From NCBI GenBank assembly GCA_030737875.1, contig CM060915.1:636184786-636248785 (forward strand): a DNA stretch of 64,000 nt. Direction: 5' to 3'. A model generated the notes under the pieces. The model was given only the letters and a program-made list of their open reading frames with translations, had not been told where the DNA came from and did no database searches. The position numbers and the translations under genes were made by a program. Below are positions 24,450 to 36,116 of this stretch, one piece after another; positions within the stretch are counted from its first letter, which is position 1, and every line of letters starts with the position of its first letter. Origin of the DNA: Allium sativum. Taxonomy: Eukaryota > Streptophyta > Magnoliopsida > Asparagales > Amaryllidaceae.

Positions 24450-24554
24450 GTGAGAACTCCTCACTTTTATTTTGTTTTCTAGTTGAAATATATACTAGGA
24501 TGCAGACGGTGCTTAGTAGCACCCGACACCTGTCGTCCACAGACCATGGACGAC
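24450..24554 (+). other. C 5' LTR stem-loop cluster H1-H3
   Basis: H1 GTGAG/CTCAC (24450-24464). A pyrimidine-rich stretch ending in TTTTCTAG (to 24482) follows. H2 is GGTGC TTAGTA GCACC (24508-24523). H3 is GTCGTCCA CAGACCA TGGACGAC (24532-24554), a perfect 8 bp stem. This is the best-conserved part of the LTR across F, C and D. Confidence 0.7.
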
Positions 24555-25040
24555 TTGTTTGTTTGGTTGTTGTGTTGTGAAATTTGATTGTGTGATATGG
24601 AATGAAATAAACTACCTTATAGTGGAAAATATTTTATAGCTAAAAATATGATTTTTAACGTGTATATAAAATAAATAGTAATAAACAAATCGGATGATTT
24701 GTTTATATAAACTGATTTGACGGATATTGATTGGGACGATAAATTTTACACATCGCCCAACTGCACCAATATAATTTGTGTTTGTTGATTTGAAACCCCA
24801 CATGGGTATTGGGATGATATTTGATGTACACTAATCCCGATTGTTTAGTTGTATGTCAATCGATGGGTTGACAGACTTTGTAAGCGTTAATTATTTATAT
24901 TTAATGCTTATGCAGTTGAGTGGTGCACTCTGGATGATGGTTGATGATTTATCGTTGTTGTTATATACATGTGTTATAGGGAATCCATATAATAAACGTT
25001 ATATGGTAATTGATTGGGCCTCATTCCAGTTTGGAAAAAA

Positions 25041-25370
25041 AGAAATATAAATTCATGTGTTTAATAGAAATATATATATTCATGTGTTGAATAGAAAATA
25101 AATATTCATGTGTTGAATAGAAATATATATTCATGTGTTGAATAGAAAATATATATTCATGTGTTGAATAGAAAATATAAATTCATGTGTTGAATAGAAA
25201 AATAAATATTCATGTGTTGAACAGAAAATAAATATTCATGTGTTGAGTAGAAAATATAAATTCATGTGTTGAATATAAATATAAATTCATGTGTTGAATA
25301 GAAAAATATATATTCATGTGTTGAATAAAATATATATTCATGTGTTGAAGAAAATATTCATTTGTTAAAT
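25041..25370 (+). repeat. ~26 bp satellite array in C 5' LTR
   Basis: About a dozen copies of 'attcatgtgttgaatagaaa' plus a variable 'ataaat/atatat' linker, unit 24-28 bases. It lies immediately upstream of the gccattttgacgcgaacg landmark. A frame on the minus strand (25210-25404) is due to the repeats. Confidence 0.9.
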
Positions 25371-28300
25371 AGAATAACGAAGTTATTGAAATATATAAAG
25401 CCATGTTGGTTAGATATGCGCCATTTTGACGCGAACGATATTTATATCGATTATATTCGTTTTTATAATGATTATAGAAAACGAAGTGATTTCAAAATAT
25501 AACGTTTTGAAAATATTATCATTTGTATATCGATGATGTGGAATATTCAATTTTGATTCGAAATTGAATATGAAGTTGAAATCATTTTGAAAACGAATTT
25601 AAAACGATTTATAATATACGTTTTGAAAGGAAATCGACGACATATATATATATATATTATACAACGACCTGGATAGAACGCGCCGCGCCGCGGCAGTTCG
25701 CGAATTTCGACCATTGACTTCGAATGGATATTACGAGAGATCCGACCATCGGATTCTCCTAAAACTGGAACCATTGGGTTCATATCGAAAAGAAATTTCT
25801 AACGAATTTTAGTGAGGTGAAATCTAATGGTTGGATTTGGAATTATGTCCAAATCAAATTTGGAAAAGGTCGCTGTAAGTGCAGTTCGATGGCCGTTGAT
25901 GGAAATCGACTGTACGGGCCTTGATAAAATTATTAAAAATAGCAATAATTTGTGTAAAATCATAAGAAATGATTAGTGAATAATTGTGATGAAAAATTCC
26001 AAATTTGAAAAGATAAAAATAGATTTTTATCGAAATGAACTGGTTTTGAACTAGATTTAAAATCCATTTATTTTTAAAATAAATAAATTGGATTTGAAAT
26101 GGTTTTAAAAGTAACCAGAATTTCCAATAATTGAATTGGAACGGATTTGAATCAAAATTGTCTTTGGAATATTTCAATGTTGGATTTCGTGATGATACAG
26201 ATATTGTTATGGGAATTTGAAAGATATATTTATATCGTTATTTCCAATACGATATTTATTGGTCGTAGAATTTGATATTGAATATAAGCCGATATGTTTT
26301 CTATTCGTAGCCTTGTATTTAATATCAAATGTGATATGGGTTTGTCATGAATGGTGTATTCATTAACACTGTTCTTAAATCCAGTTGAGAAAAAGATTAA
26401 ATCTTTTTATCTAGATTTAATGAAGTACACCAATTAAATGATATTTAACTGGAATTGAATTGGAATTGATTTTTGGGTTTATCGTGAATGGTGTTTTAAA
26501 TAACACTTGTTCTTTAACCCGATAATTAATGGAATGTGATTTTGGGTTTATCGTGAACCGTGGTTTAGATGACATTAGTTCTTTAACCCAGTTAAAGACA
26601 GGATATTGATTTTTGGGAAGAGCAAAACTTAGTGGAGTTTTAATGAATCATTAATTAGATTGAAATGACCGAGAATGGAGTATCACCAGTTTTGCTCCAG
26701 GCGATAGTTAAATCTTTAATTAGATTTGAACGTGAAATGGTAATTGAATTTACCGATAACACCGTGTTGTTAGATATGAAGTATGACCAGTTTTACTTCA
26801 TGGGATGAATTGGTTGGGATTGAGAAATAAAATAAATGATTACTCCGGTGTGATTCGCTAATCCCGACTAGTTTGAATTGATATTCAAAAAAAGATTAAA
26901 GAATAAATTTAAAGAATTTATCTTTGATAAAGTTAATGGGAAACTTTCCCAAAGTATAAGAATATTTGAATAAAAGAATATTCTGAATTGGAATGAGGCA
27001 TATGTTGTGTTTGTGTAACACTTGTTTATTATATACGCGAGTTCTTCAGAAAGACCGGGTTTATCCCATTCTGAATAACTGATTCGACGTGGTGTCGAGG
27101 ATGAAGATGGTGGTCAAAGACCGGAGGTCTTCACATCGTTTGGGTGATTACTGATGATCTTGATTGGGCTGTACACCCAGGAGGAAGGAATCAGTTGGTG
27201 ATCGTCCAGACGTACTTGGAGATCAATGGATATGCGAGGTACCAGGTGCCTCTGGTTTCGTTCGGACCCAAAACAAACTTGTAAATGGACTGTGTGTCTG
27301 ACATTGAATTTTATTCTGTGTGATTGATTTCTATTAAATATATATCTGTTTGGCGGCGGAGAATTTATTCTCTTGCATAACGCCCTTCTCTGAGACGTAC
27401 GAGATCAGAGGTTATATATTGATGGATATCAATCGCATGGAGTGAATAGCCTGTGTGGCATGCCTAAGGGGCAAATGATCAAGGCTTTTGTTGAAAAGCA
27501 GAGTCTTGTGGTTGATGATCAAAGCACGCCTGTGTGGCATAGCTTTGTGTAGCGTTAATTCGCGAGCCTCACACCCCGGTTGTGAACCAGAAACGGGAGA
27601 GGACCTCAAGGAGGGCATGAGTTTCCTTCCAGCTAGGGTGGTGTCAGTGACCTACCAGCCCTGACATTTATGTTATTTTCACCTGTATGGTTGTTGCTAT
27701 TGCGAGGCGCCTCGAATATATCGGTGACTGTGTGGAGCCGATGGAGTCATTTGGCTCATTTACGCCCCAAAGGGTGGGGAAACGCAGTGTTCAGGCATTT
27801 TAATCCACATCAGTGGACCGGCCCTAACGATCTAAGGGTCACTCGAGCTCTGATCCTGAGGCTCGGGCTAGAGAGTCTCGAATCGGTAGAGGACTATCTT
27901 TTGCCTCGGTTCACAGATGGAAACCCAACTTCCAATACGTGACATTTGAGGTTTGATTGTAGAGCCTAGTATGGCGACATGATATATGGTACCCATGCCG
28001 TCTATGGTTAATAATTATGATTGAAATTGTTTTGACACTATACACTTATAATAGTATCAAATGATTTGTTTTTAACGTACCAAGCATGTTTGGCTATTAT
28101 AAGGGAAAACCCTATCCTCCGGCTTGTATTGCATTGTGTGATGGGACCTGGGTCTTATAATAGCTTCAATTTTCCAAAAAGCATTGCGTTGTTTTGTTAA
28201 ATGCACTGGTTCTTAGGAGGAAACCCGTTCCGTGTTATACGGTGTGGTCCCTTGATATATCTAATTTAAAGTAAAGCTTTAAATAACTGTTTTAGTTCTC

Positions 28301-28678
28301 ACACCAGTCACATGACTGACCTGGAGTTTATTGTTTTAACCTAAACTCTGGGTGCCCTTATTTTCCGCACGGGCAGCTAGTAGTTTTGGTTTTGCAGATT
28401 TATATTCACAGGAACCTGATTTACAGCTGGAATGATATCTGAAAATCTTTGTATCCGTATAACTCTTTCAGTTGTGTATTGTATTATTTTTCCGTTGCAG
28501 TAATGTATTTAAATCTCTGATATTTTCTATGTACATTTATTCATACTATGTACATTCTTGTATTCTGATGGAATTGTGGTAATAAATAATGAAATGTTCT
28601 TCTGTTTGCGTCCCGATGTGGCTTGTTCTCAATTCAATCCGGGCTTTCCTTACCGGGGAAGTTCGGGTCGTTTCATTG

Positions 28679-28690
28679 TGGTATCAGAGC
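28679..28690 (+). other. C primer-binding site (tRNA-iMet type)
   Basis: TGGTATCAGAGC, three bases after the LTR end GTTTCA. It fixes the 5' LTR/interior border and the plus orientation. Confidence 0.95.
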
Positions 28691-29015
28691 TTTGGTTTAC
28701 AAAGCTCGGAGAACAAGACACATTAGAACCAGACGAAAGAATTCAGAGATTGGATTAGTAATATCCAATGAGAATGACTCGTTAGAGATGGGATAAGTAG
28801 TATCCTAGAACGAGTGTGAAGAGTATATTTTTAAAATGAAAACGAATTTAGTTTTGAAAATTTAAACCTTATTCAATGTATTTGAATATTTATTTATATT
28901 GAATTTAGACAATCAAGTATATAAAGATTTTGCATATATGTCTGATCCACGTGTATTCGAAGTTTTAATATACTGGATAGATATAGAGTCACGCTCTAGT
29001 CGCTCGGGGATAATT

Positions 29016-29039
29016 CTGGTGATGTCGCGACATCATCAG
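29016..29039 (+). other. Leader stem-loop of C, self-complementary
   Basis: CTGGTGATGTCG followed directly by CGACATCATCAG: a 12 bp inverted repeat with one G-T pair and no spacer, so the centre GTCGCGAC is itself a palindrome. It lies 337 nt from the primer site, the same relative place as in A, B and D. A palindromic stem tip in a retroelement leader is what a dimer-initiation or packaging element would look like; function not shown. Confidence 0.7.
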
Positions 29040-29697
29040 TATTTGTGTTCGAGTTTCAAAGGTGTGATATTTATATATTTCCAATTGACTAGTGTGAGAA
29101 CCAAAATTAGATAGGGCCTATTGTTGTGAATTGGCACCAAAAATGTGACTTTTTGACTATGTATCAAAATTATGAATTTGAAAAGATAATCACCTAATTG
29201 ATTGTTGGTTGTGTTGTTTGATTATTGTTTGATTTATTAAATGTTGAACCTTTAGTCAAATTGAACCAAATAGTGAATTGTATTGAAAATTTGTCGCATT
29301 TGCATGTATATACATGTACTTACATTGAACAGGTCATAGCAAGATGCTAGAGCAGAAGAATAAAATTGTTTGCCCGACAAATAGGTACATGTTTACGAAT
29401 TTATTGAGTTTTTGATGATTTTATGAGCCGATTGGCTAGCCGCTTGGCTGTTTCTTTTTCTTTTTAGATTGATGATGGCCTTGGGAGGCTATTTGAAATA
29501 TCCTAAAGTCCCCGGTGCAGGGGAGGTTATGGCGAAATTCTTCGAAAATTTAGGGTGTTAGCCAAATTTTCGAAAAATTTGAAAAGTTCTTAGAAACTGA
29601 AAAGTTGAAGAACTTAAGCCGTAATGAAAATAATGAAAGTTGAATTGATTTGTGAAACAACTTTCGGCTTCGTTCCTTTTCGGGGACGAAAAGTTTT

Positions 29698-29710
29698 AAG
29701 TGGGGGAGAT
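29698..29710 (+). other. C polypurine tract
   Basis: aagtgggggagat immediately before the 3' LTR start TGTAATAACC. Confidence 0.95.
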
Positions 29711-30617
29711 TGTAATAACCCAGAAATCCGAGCCAATTTAAAATTTTTATTTTGGCTATTTTAGTGAATTTTGAATATTTAAAATGAATTATTTTAAATA
29801 ATGATGACGAGAAATTTATTTTGAATAGAATTAGAACATATATATTTATTTGAATCGTCTTTAGAATATAAATATTTTATTATAATTATAAAAGGAATTG
29901 AAAATGGCGCGGTAGTTCGAAAATTTGATTTCAAATTTCAAATGAATGTACAGGATTCAAAATAAACCGGATTTTAGCAAAACAAAAAATATTAGAATCT
30001 AGTTCTGAATATATTTCCAACGAATCAGAGAAATTGAAATTTCATAGCGGGAATAAAAAGTTATGTCCAGTTGAAAATTCAGAATAGTCGCTATGGAATT
30101 ATGGCCCTTAAAAATGGAAATTTTGCAAACGACCTCGGTTTTCGACGAAACCACTTTTGTTGGATCTGTGATGTCAAGTTATTGCTAGATTCCAATATTC
30201 GTAATTTCATGAATCAATATGTGAGCGTGGCAAAGGAAAACGTGTTTGACCGGTTTCAATTGATTTGAATCGATTGGAAAATGACCATTTTCAAACGGTC
30301 TTGGAATTTGATGAAATTAGTTTTGTTAGGGCCATATCGTCAATACGAAGCTAGAAATAATTTTTCTGGAATTTTTCGAGTTAGTATGTGACCCCAGTAA
30401 ATTGAAATGTGCGTTCAAATTCAATACATAGATTTATATTTTGATTTTGGCGAAAACTGATCATAACAGTCGAATTGGCTTGCGGGATATATCCCATTGA
30501 GTTCGAAATGGGGGTAATTAGTTATGGACGACAAGTGGTGGGTCTCGTTTGGAGATTGAATAGAAAATCAACTTTATAGAGAATTAAATAAAATAATATA
30601 TTATATATATAACTTTT

Positions 30618-30966
30618 CACAACCCCCCCCCCCCCTCATAAATTTATTTCTCCTTCTCAGATCGATACCCCCTCCCCTAATCGATTGAGAAAAATGGCGA
30701 TGCCCCCCAACTCCTCGCGCCTGGCCTCACGCTCTCTCCCCCCCGGCGCCGATCCCCTCCTCCACGCCTCTCCTCGTTCCCCCTACCCTTCTTTTGCACC
30801 GCGACGCGAGCCCCCCCCCTCTTGCATAAGTCGAACGCCGCACCTAAACCTGCCTCCAACCACCACGACAGCCTCCCACCACCTGACGTGCGCCCCTGCG
30901 ACTGACGCCAGCACCAAGACCCCACCTCCGGCGACTACCACAGCTCCACCCCCTTTGATTCCAACC
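30618..30966 (+). promoter_or_regulatory. GC-rich leader of C 3' LTR with proline-rich frame
   Basis: Counterpart of 23757-24090. From the ATG at 30694 (context AAAAATGGCG) the frame reads on as a Pro-, Thr-, Ser- and Arg-rich stretch of about 90 residues to the end of the GC-rich block, then into AT-rich DNA until 31068. The donor hexamer of the other copy, GTGAGT, is ATGAGT here (30967-30972). No domain or family recognised. Composition alone could give this peptide, so I do not call it a gene. Confidence 0.4.
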
Positions 30967-31920
30967 ATGAGTATTTATAACATTGGTTTTTATTTTTATT
31001 TTTATTTATATATAAGCAAGGATTTGAATACAGATTTTTATGTAAGGAATATAGGATTAAAATTTTGATTTTTATTCATATGAAAGTTTCGATTTTGAAT
31101 TTGAAGAAGAAATGGTTTTTAGATATGTTAAAATATAGTCTTTAGCACATAAAAATGTGATTTTTATGTAGACAATAGAACGATAAAAATATGATTTTTA
31201 TATGGTGTAGATAAAAAAAAATGTGATTTTTATATATGTAGTGGATGCGGACAACGAAAGGGATAAAAGGCGAGTGGCGAAGATTTCCTACATATGAAGA
31301 GTCGTGGCGTTTGGTTTAGCTAGTCGGTGAGAACTCCTCACTTTTACTTTGTTTTCTAGTTGAAATATATACTAGGATGCAGACAGTGCTTAGTAGCACT
31401 CGACACCCGTCGCCCACAGACCATGGACGACTTGTTTGTTTGGTTGCTGTGTTGTGAAATTTGATTGTGTGATGTGGAATGAAATAAACTATTTTATAGT
31501 GGAAAATATTTTATAGTTAAAAATATGATTTTTAACGTGTATATAAAATAAATAGTAATAAACAAATTAGACGATTTTTTTATATACACTGATTTGACTG
31601 ATATTGATTGGGACGATAAATTTTACACATCGCCCAACTGCACCAATAAAATCTGTGTTTGTTGGTTTGAAACCCCGTAAGGGTATTGGGATGATATTTG
31701 ACGTACACTAATCCTGATTGTTTAGTTGTATGTCAATCAATGGGTTGACAGACTGTGTAAGTGTTAATTATTTATATTTAATGCTTATGCAGTTGAGTGG
31801 TGCACTCTGGATGACGGTTGATGATTTATCGTTGCTGTTATATACATGTGTTGTAGGGAATCCATATAATAAACGTTATATGGTAATTGATTGGGCCTCA
31901 TTCCAATTTGGAAAAAAAGA

Positions 31921-32295
31921 AATATAAATTCATGTGTTGAACAGAAATATAAATATTCATGTGTTGAACAGAAAATAAATATTCATGTGTTGAATAGAAA
32001 ATATATATTCATGTGTTGAACAGAAAATAAATATTCATGTGTTGAATAGAAAATATATATTCATGTGTTGAATAGAAAATATATATTCATGTGTTGAATA
32101 GAAAATATAAATTCATGTGTTGAATAGAAAAATAAATATTCATGTGTTGAACAGAAAATAAATATTCATGTGTTGAATAGAAAATATAAATTCATGTGTT
32201 GAATAGAAATATAAATTCATGTGTTGAATAGAAAAATATATATTCATGTGTTTAATAAACTATATATTCATGTGTTGAAGAAAATATTCATTTGT
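31921..32295 (+). repeat. ~26 bp satellite array in C 3' LTR
   Basis: Same 'attcatgtgttgaatagaaa' unit as 25041-25370, with more copies, so unit number changed after insertion or during copying. Confidence 0.9.
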
Positions 32296-32570
32296 CGAAT
32301 AGAATAACGAAGTTATTGAAATATATAAAGCCATGTTAGTTAGATATTCGCCATTTTGACGCGAACGATATTTATATCGATTATATTCGTTTTTATAATG
32401 ATTATAAAAAACAAAGTGATTTCAAAATATAACGTTTTGAAAATATTATCATTTGTATATCGATGATGTGGAATATCCAATTTTGATTCGAAATTGAATA
32501 TGAAGTCGAAATCGTTTTGAAAACGAATTTAAAACGATTTATAAAATACGTTTTGAAAGGACATCGACGA

Positions 32571-32572
<2 letters not shown>

Positions 32573-32615
<43 letters not shown>
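32573..32615. repeat. (TA)n microsatellite
   Basis: About 40 bases of alternating TA upstream of 'aatggcctgaatagaacgcg'. Equivalent, shorter or interrupted TA runs are at 5165-5200, 19560-19590, 25643-25665, 43763-43805 and 54606-54640. Confidence 0.9.
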
Positions 32616-32617
<2 letters not shown>

Positions 32618-35600
32618 GGCCTGAATAGAACGCGCAGCGACGTGGTAGTTCACGAATTTCGACCATTGACTCCGAATGGATATTACGGGAGATCCGACCG
32701 TCGGATTCTCCTAAAACCGGAACCGTTGGGTTCATATCGAAAAGAGCTTTCTAACGAATGTTAGTGAGGTGAAATCTTAATGGTTGGATTTGGAATTATG
32801 TCCAAATCAAATTTGGAAAAGGTCGCTGTAAGTGCAGTTCGATGGTCGTTGATGGAAATCGACTGTACGGGCCTTGATAAAATTATTAAAAATAGTAATA
32901 ATTTGTGTTAAATCATAAGAAATGATTTGTGAAGAATTGGGTTGAAAAATCCCAAATTTGAAAAGATAAAAATATATTTTTTATCGAAATGAATTGGTTT
33001 TGAACTAGAATTAAAATCCATTTATTTTTAAAATAAATAAATTGGATTTGAAACGGTTTTAAAAGTAACCAGAATTTCCAATAATTGAATTGGAATGGAT
33101 TTGAATCGAAATTGTTTTTGGAATATTTCGATGTTGGATTTCGTGATGATACAGATATTGTTATAGGAATTTGAAAGATATATTAATATCGTTATTTCCA
33201 ATACGATATTTGTTGGTCGTAGAATTTGATATTGAATATAAGCCGATATGTTTTCTATTCAGAGCCTTGTATTTAATATCAAATGTGATTTGGGTTTGTC
33301 GTGAATGGTGTCTTCATTAAGACTGTTCTTAAACCCAGTTGAGAAAAAGATTAAATCTTTTTATTTAGATTTAATGAAGTATACCAATTAAATGATATTT
33401 AATTGGAATTGAATTGGAATTGATTTTTGGGTTTATCGTGAACGGTGTTTTAAATAACACTTGTTCTTTAACCCGATAATTAATGTAATGTGATTTTGGG
33501 TTTATCGTGAACCGTGGTTTAGATGACATTGGTTCTTTAACCCAGTTAAAGACAGGATATTGATTTTTGGGAAGATTAAAACTAAGTGGAGTTTTAATGA
33601 ATCTTTAATTAGATTGAAATGATCGAGAATGGAGTATCACCAGTTTTGCTCCAGGCGATAGTTAAATCTTTAATTAGATTTGAACGTGAAATGGTAATTG
33701 AATTTACCGATAGCACCGTGGTGTTAGATGTGAAGTATGACCAGTTTTACTTCATGGGATGAATAGGTTGGGGTTGAGAAATAAAATAAATGATTACTCC
33801 GGTGTGGTTCGCTAATCCCGACTAGTTTGAATTGATATTCAAAAGGAGATTAAAGAATAAATTTAAAGAATTTATCTTTCATAAAATTAATGGGAACCTT
33901 TCCCAAAGTATAAGAATATTTGAATAAAATAATATTCTGAATTGGAATGAGGCATATGTTGTGTTTGTGTAACACTTGTTTATTATATACGCGAGTTATT
34001 CAGAAAGACCGGGTTTATCCCATTCTGAATAACTAATTCGACGTAGTGTCGAGGATGAAGACGGTGGTCGAAGACCGGAGGTCTTCACATCGTTTGGGTG
34101 ATTACTGATGATCTTAATTGGGCTGTACACCCAGGAGGAGGGAATCAGTTGGTGATCGTCTAGACGTACTTGGAGATCGATGGATATGCGTGGTACCAGG
34201 TGCCTCCGGTTTCTTTCAGACCCAGAACGAACTTATAAATGGACTGTGTGTCTGACATTGGATTTTATTCTGTGTGATTGATTTCTATTAAATATATATC
34301 TGTTTGGCGATGGAGAATTTATTCTCTTGCTTAATGCCCTTATCTGAGACGTACGAGCTCAGAGGTTATATATTGATGGATATCAATCGCATGGAGTGAA
34401 TTGCCTGTGTGGCATGCCTAAGGGGCAAATGATCAAGGCTTTTGTTGAAAAGCAAAGTTTTGTGGTTGATGATCAAAGCACGGCCTATGTGGCATAGCTT
34501 TGTGTAGCGTTAATTCGCAAGCCTAATCACACCCTGGTTGTGAACCAGAAACGGGAGAGGACCTCAGGGAGGGCATGCGTTTCCTTCTAGCTAGGGTGGT
34601 GTCAGTGACCTACCAGCCCTTACATTTATATTATTTTCACTTGTGTGGTTGTTGTTGTTGCGAGGCGCCTCAGATATATTGGTGACTGTGTGGAGCCGAT
34701 GGAGACATTTGGCTCATTTACGCCCCAAAGGGTGGGGAAACGCAGTGTTCAGGCATTTTAATCCACATCGGTGGACCGGCCATGATGATCCAAGGGTCAC
34801 TCGAGCTCTGATCCTGAGGCTCAAGCTAGAGAGTCTCGAATCGGTAGAGGACTATCTTTTGCCTCGGTTCATAGATGGAAACCCAACTTCCAATACGTGA
34901 CATTTGTGGTTTTGATTGTAGAGCCTAGTATGGTGACATTATATATGGTACCCATGCCGTCTATGATTGATATTTATGATAAAAATTGTTTTGACACTAT
35001 ACACTTATAATAGTATCAAGTGATTTGTTTTTAACGTACCAAGCATGTTTGGCTATTATAAGCGAAAACCCTATCCTCCGGCTTGTGTTGCATTGTGTGA
35101 TGGGACCTGGGTCTTATAATAGCTTCATTTTTCCAAAAAAGCATTGCGCTGTTTTGTTATATGCACTGGTATTCGTGGGAGGAAACCCGTTCCGTGTTAT
35201 ACGGCGTGGTCCCTTGATATATCTGATTTAAAGTAAAGCTTTAAATAATTGTTTTAGTTCTCACACCAGTTACATGACTGACCTGGAGTTTATTGTTTTA
35301 ACCTAAACTGTGGGTGCCCTTATTTTCCGCACGGGCAGCTAGTAGTTTTGTTTTTGCAGATTTATATTCACAGGAACCTGGTTTACAGCTGGAATGATAT
35401 CCGGAAAGCTCTGTATCTGTATATCTCTTTCAGTTGTGTATTATTTTTCCGCTGCAGTAATGTATTTAAATCTCTGATATTTTATGTGTAATATTTATTC
35501 ATACTTTGTATATTCTTGTATTCTGATGGAATTGTTGTAATAAACAATGAAATGTTCTTCTGTTTGCGTCCCGATGTGGCTTGTTCTCAATTCAATCCGG

Positions 35601-35633
35601 GTTTTCCTTACCGGGGAAGTTCGGGTCGTTTCA

Positions 35634-35638
35634 TATAG
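35634..35638. repeat. Target site duplication of C, right copy
   Basis: TATAG directly after the LTR end ...GTCGTTTCA. Confidence 0.93.
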
Positions 35639-36116
35639 TCAAAATCATATTTTTAGTGCCAAATCACAAACAGTAACCCTATCCAATTTTTGGTTCTCAC
35701 ACCAGTCAATTGGAAATATATAGATATTCCACTTACGAAACTCGAATACAAGTGCTGATGATGCAACTGTTATCATCAGAATCATCTCTGGGCGACTAGA
35801 GTGTGATTCTATATCTATCAAGTATATTGACATCGAATACACGTTAATTACGCATATATTCAAAATCTTCATATACTCAAATGTCCAAAATAAAATAAAA
35901 TAATATACTAAAATATGTATAATAAGATGAAAATTTCAAAACTAAATTTGTTTTTACTAAATAAGACTCTTCTAACTCGATCTAGGATACTACTTATCCT
36001 ATCTCTAACGAGTCACTCTCATTGGATATTACTATTCCAACCTCTGATGAATTCTTTCATTTGGTTCTAATGTGCCTTGTTCTCGAGCTCTGTAAACCAA
36101 ATCTCTGATACCATGC
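35639..36116 (-). mobile_element. B interior, 5' half with primer site and leader stem-loop
   Basis: Continues 22842 after removal of C. In sense it begins three bases inside the LTR end with the primer site (plus strand tctctgatacca, 36102-36113; TGGTATCAGAGA in sense, one mismatch to the usual motif) and reaches the leader stem-loop at 35755-35779. Non-coding; the 75-codon frame at 35645-35872 covers the stem-loop and is not a gene. Confidence 0.88.
35755..35779 (-). other. Leader stem-loop of B
   Basis: Plus strand CTGATGAT, 9-base loop, ATCATCAG: perfect 8 bp stem. Relative to A the fourth pair is A-T instead of G-C, both sides changed. It lies 334 nt from the primer site. Confidence 0.75.

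Larger units (their letters stand above)
22843..28675 (+). mobile_element. C 5' LTR
   Basis: Carries, in order, module 1 (about 23030-23230), the 167 bp duplication (23255-23560), a TATA-like run (23732-23743), poly-C and GC-rich leader (23757-24090), stem-loops H1-H3 (24450-24554), the CCATATAA stem (24985-25006), a ~26 bp satellite array (25041-25370), the GC-box module (25670-25900), the 3' hairpin string (28265-28375) and an AATAAA near the end (28581-28586). Short open frames (for example 24841-25050, 27670-27942) recur at the same place in other LTR copies with differing lengths and resemble no protein family. Confidence 0.95.
28676..29710 (+). mobile_element. C interior domain, non-coding leader
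   Basis: Only 1035 bases between primer site and polypurine tract. It contains the conserved leader stem-loop (29016-29039), the 'gactRgtgtgagaacc' phrase, a gagccgattggctagccgc segment (about 29424) and the end-of-pol-like 'ggggacgaaaagttttaag' before the tract. Frames of 66 and 71 codons near 28558 and 28899 show no similarity to gag. The equivalent interiors of B and D differ by many substitutions and indels without coding constraint. Confidence 0.9.
22843..35633 (+). mobile_element. C: complete plus-strand giant-LTR retrotransposon (12.8 kb, 1.03 kb interior)
   Basis: 5' LTR 22843-28675 (5833 bases), interior 28676-29710 (1035 bases), 3' LTR 29711-35633 (5923 bases). Termini are TGTAATAACC...GGGTCGTTTCA; TATAG is duplicated perfectly at 22838-22842 and 35634-35638. 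It is uninterrupted, so it is the best reference for the family. LTRs make up 92% of its length. Over the first ~245 LTR bases I count about 15 differences between copies. No gag or pol remains in any frame. The plan differs from LARDs (interior of several kb) and from TRIMs (very short LTRs). Confidence 0.95.
29711..35633 (+). mobile_element. C 3' LTR
   Basis: Copy of 22843-28675 with the same landmarks: 167 bp duplication (30125-30410), TATA-like run (30601-30612), GC-rich leader (30618-30966), H2 (31385-31400), H3 (31409-31431), satellite array (31921-32295), a long TA run (about 32573-32615) and AATAAA (35539-35544). It is 90 bases longer than the 5' copy; the longer satellite array and TA run are visible contributors. 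Confidence 0.95.

Noticed and set aside
25041..25370. CRISPR-like array of ~26 bp repeats
   Set aside because: Units are contiguous tandem repeats without unique spacers, inside a plant LTR; it is a satellite.
28679..28690. tRNA gene near TGGTATCAGAGC
   Set aside because: Only the 12 bases complementary to the tRNA 3' end are present, next to an LTR end: a primer-binding site, not a tRNA gene.
31385..31400. Covariation of H2 between the two LTRs of C as proof of selection
   Set aside because: Both changes are of the deamination type and the LTRs were probably identical at insertion, so chance decay is sufficient.
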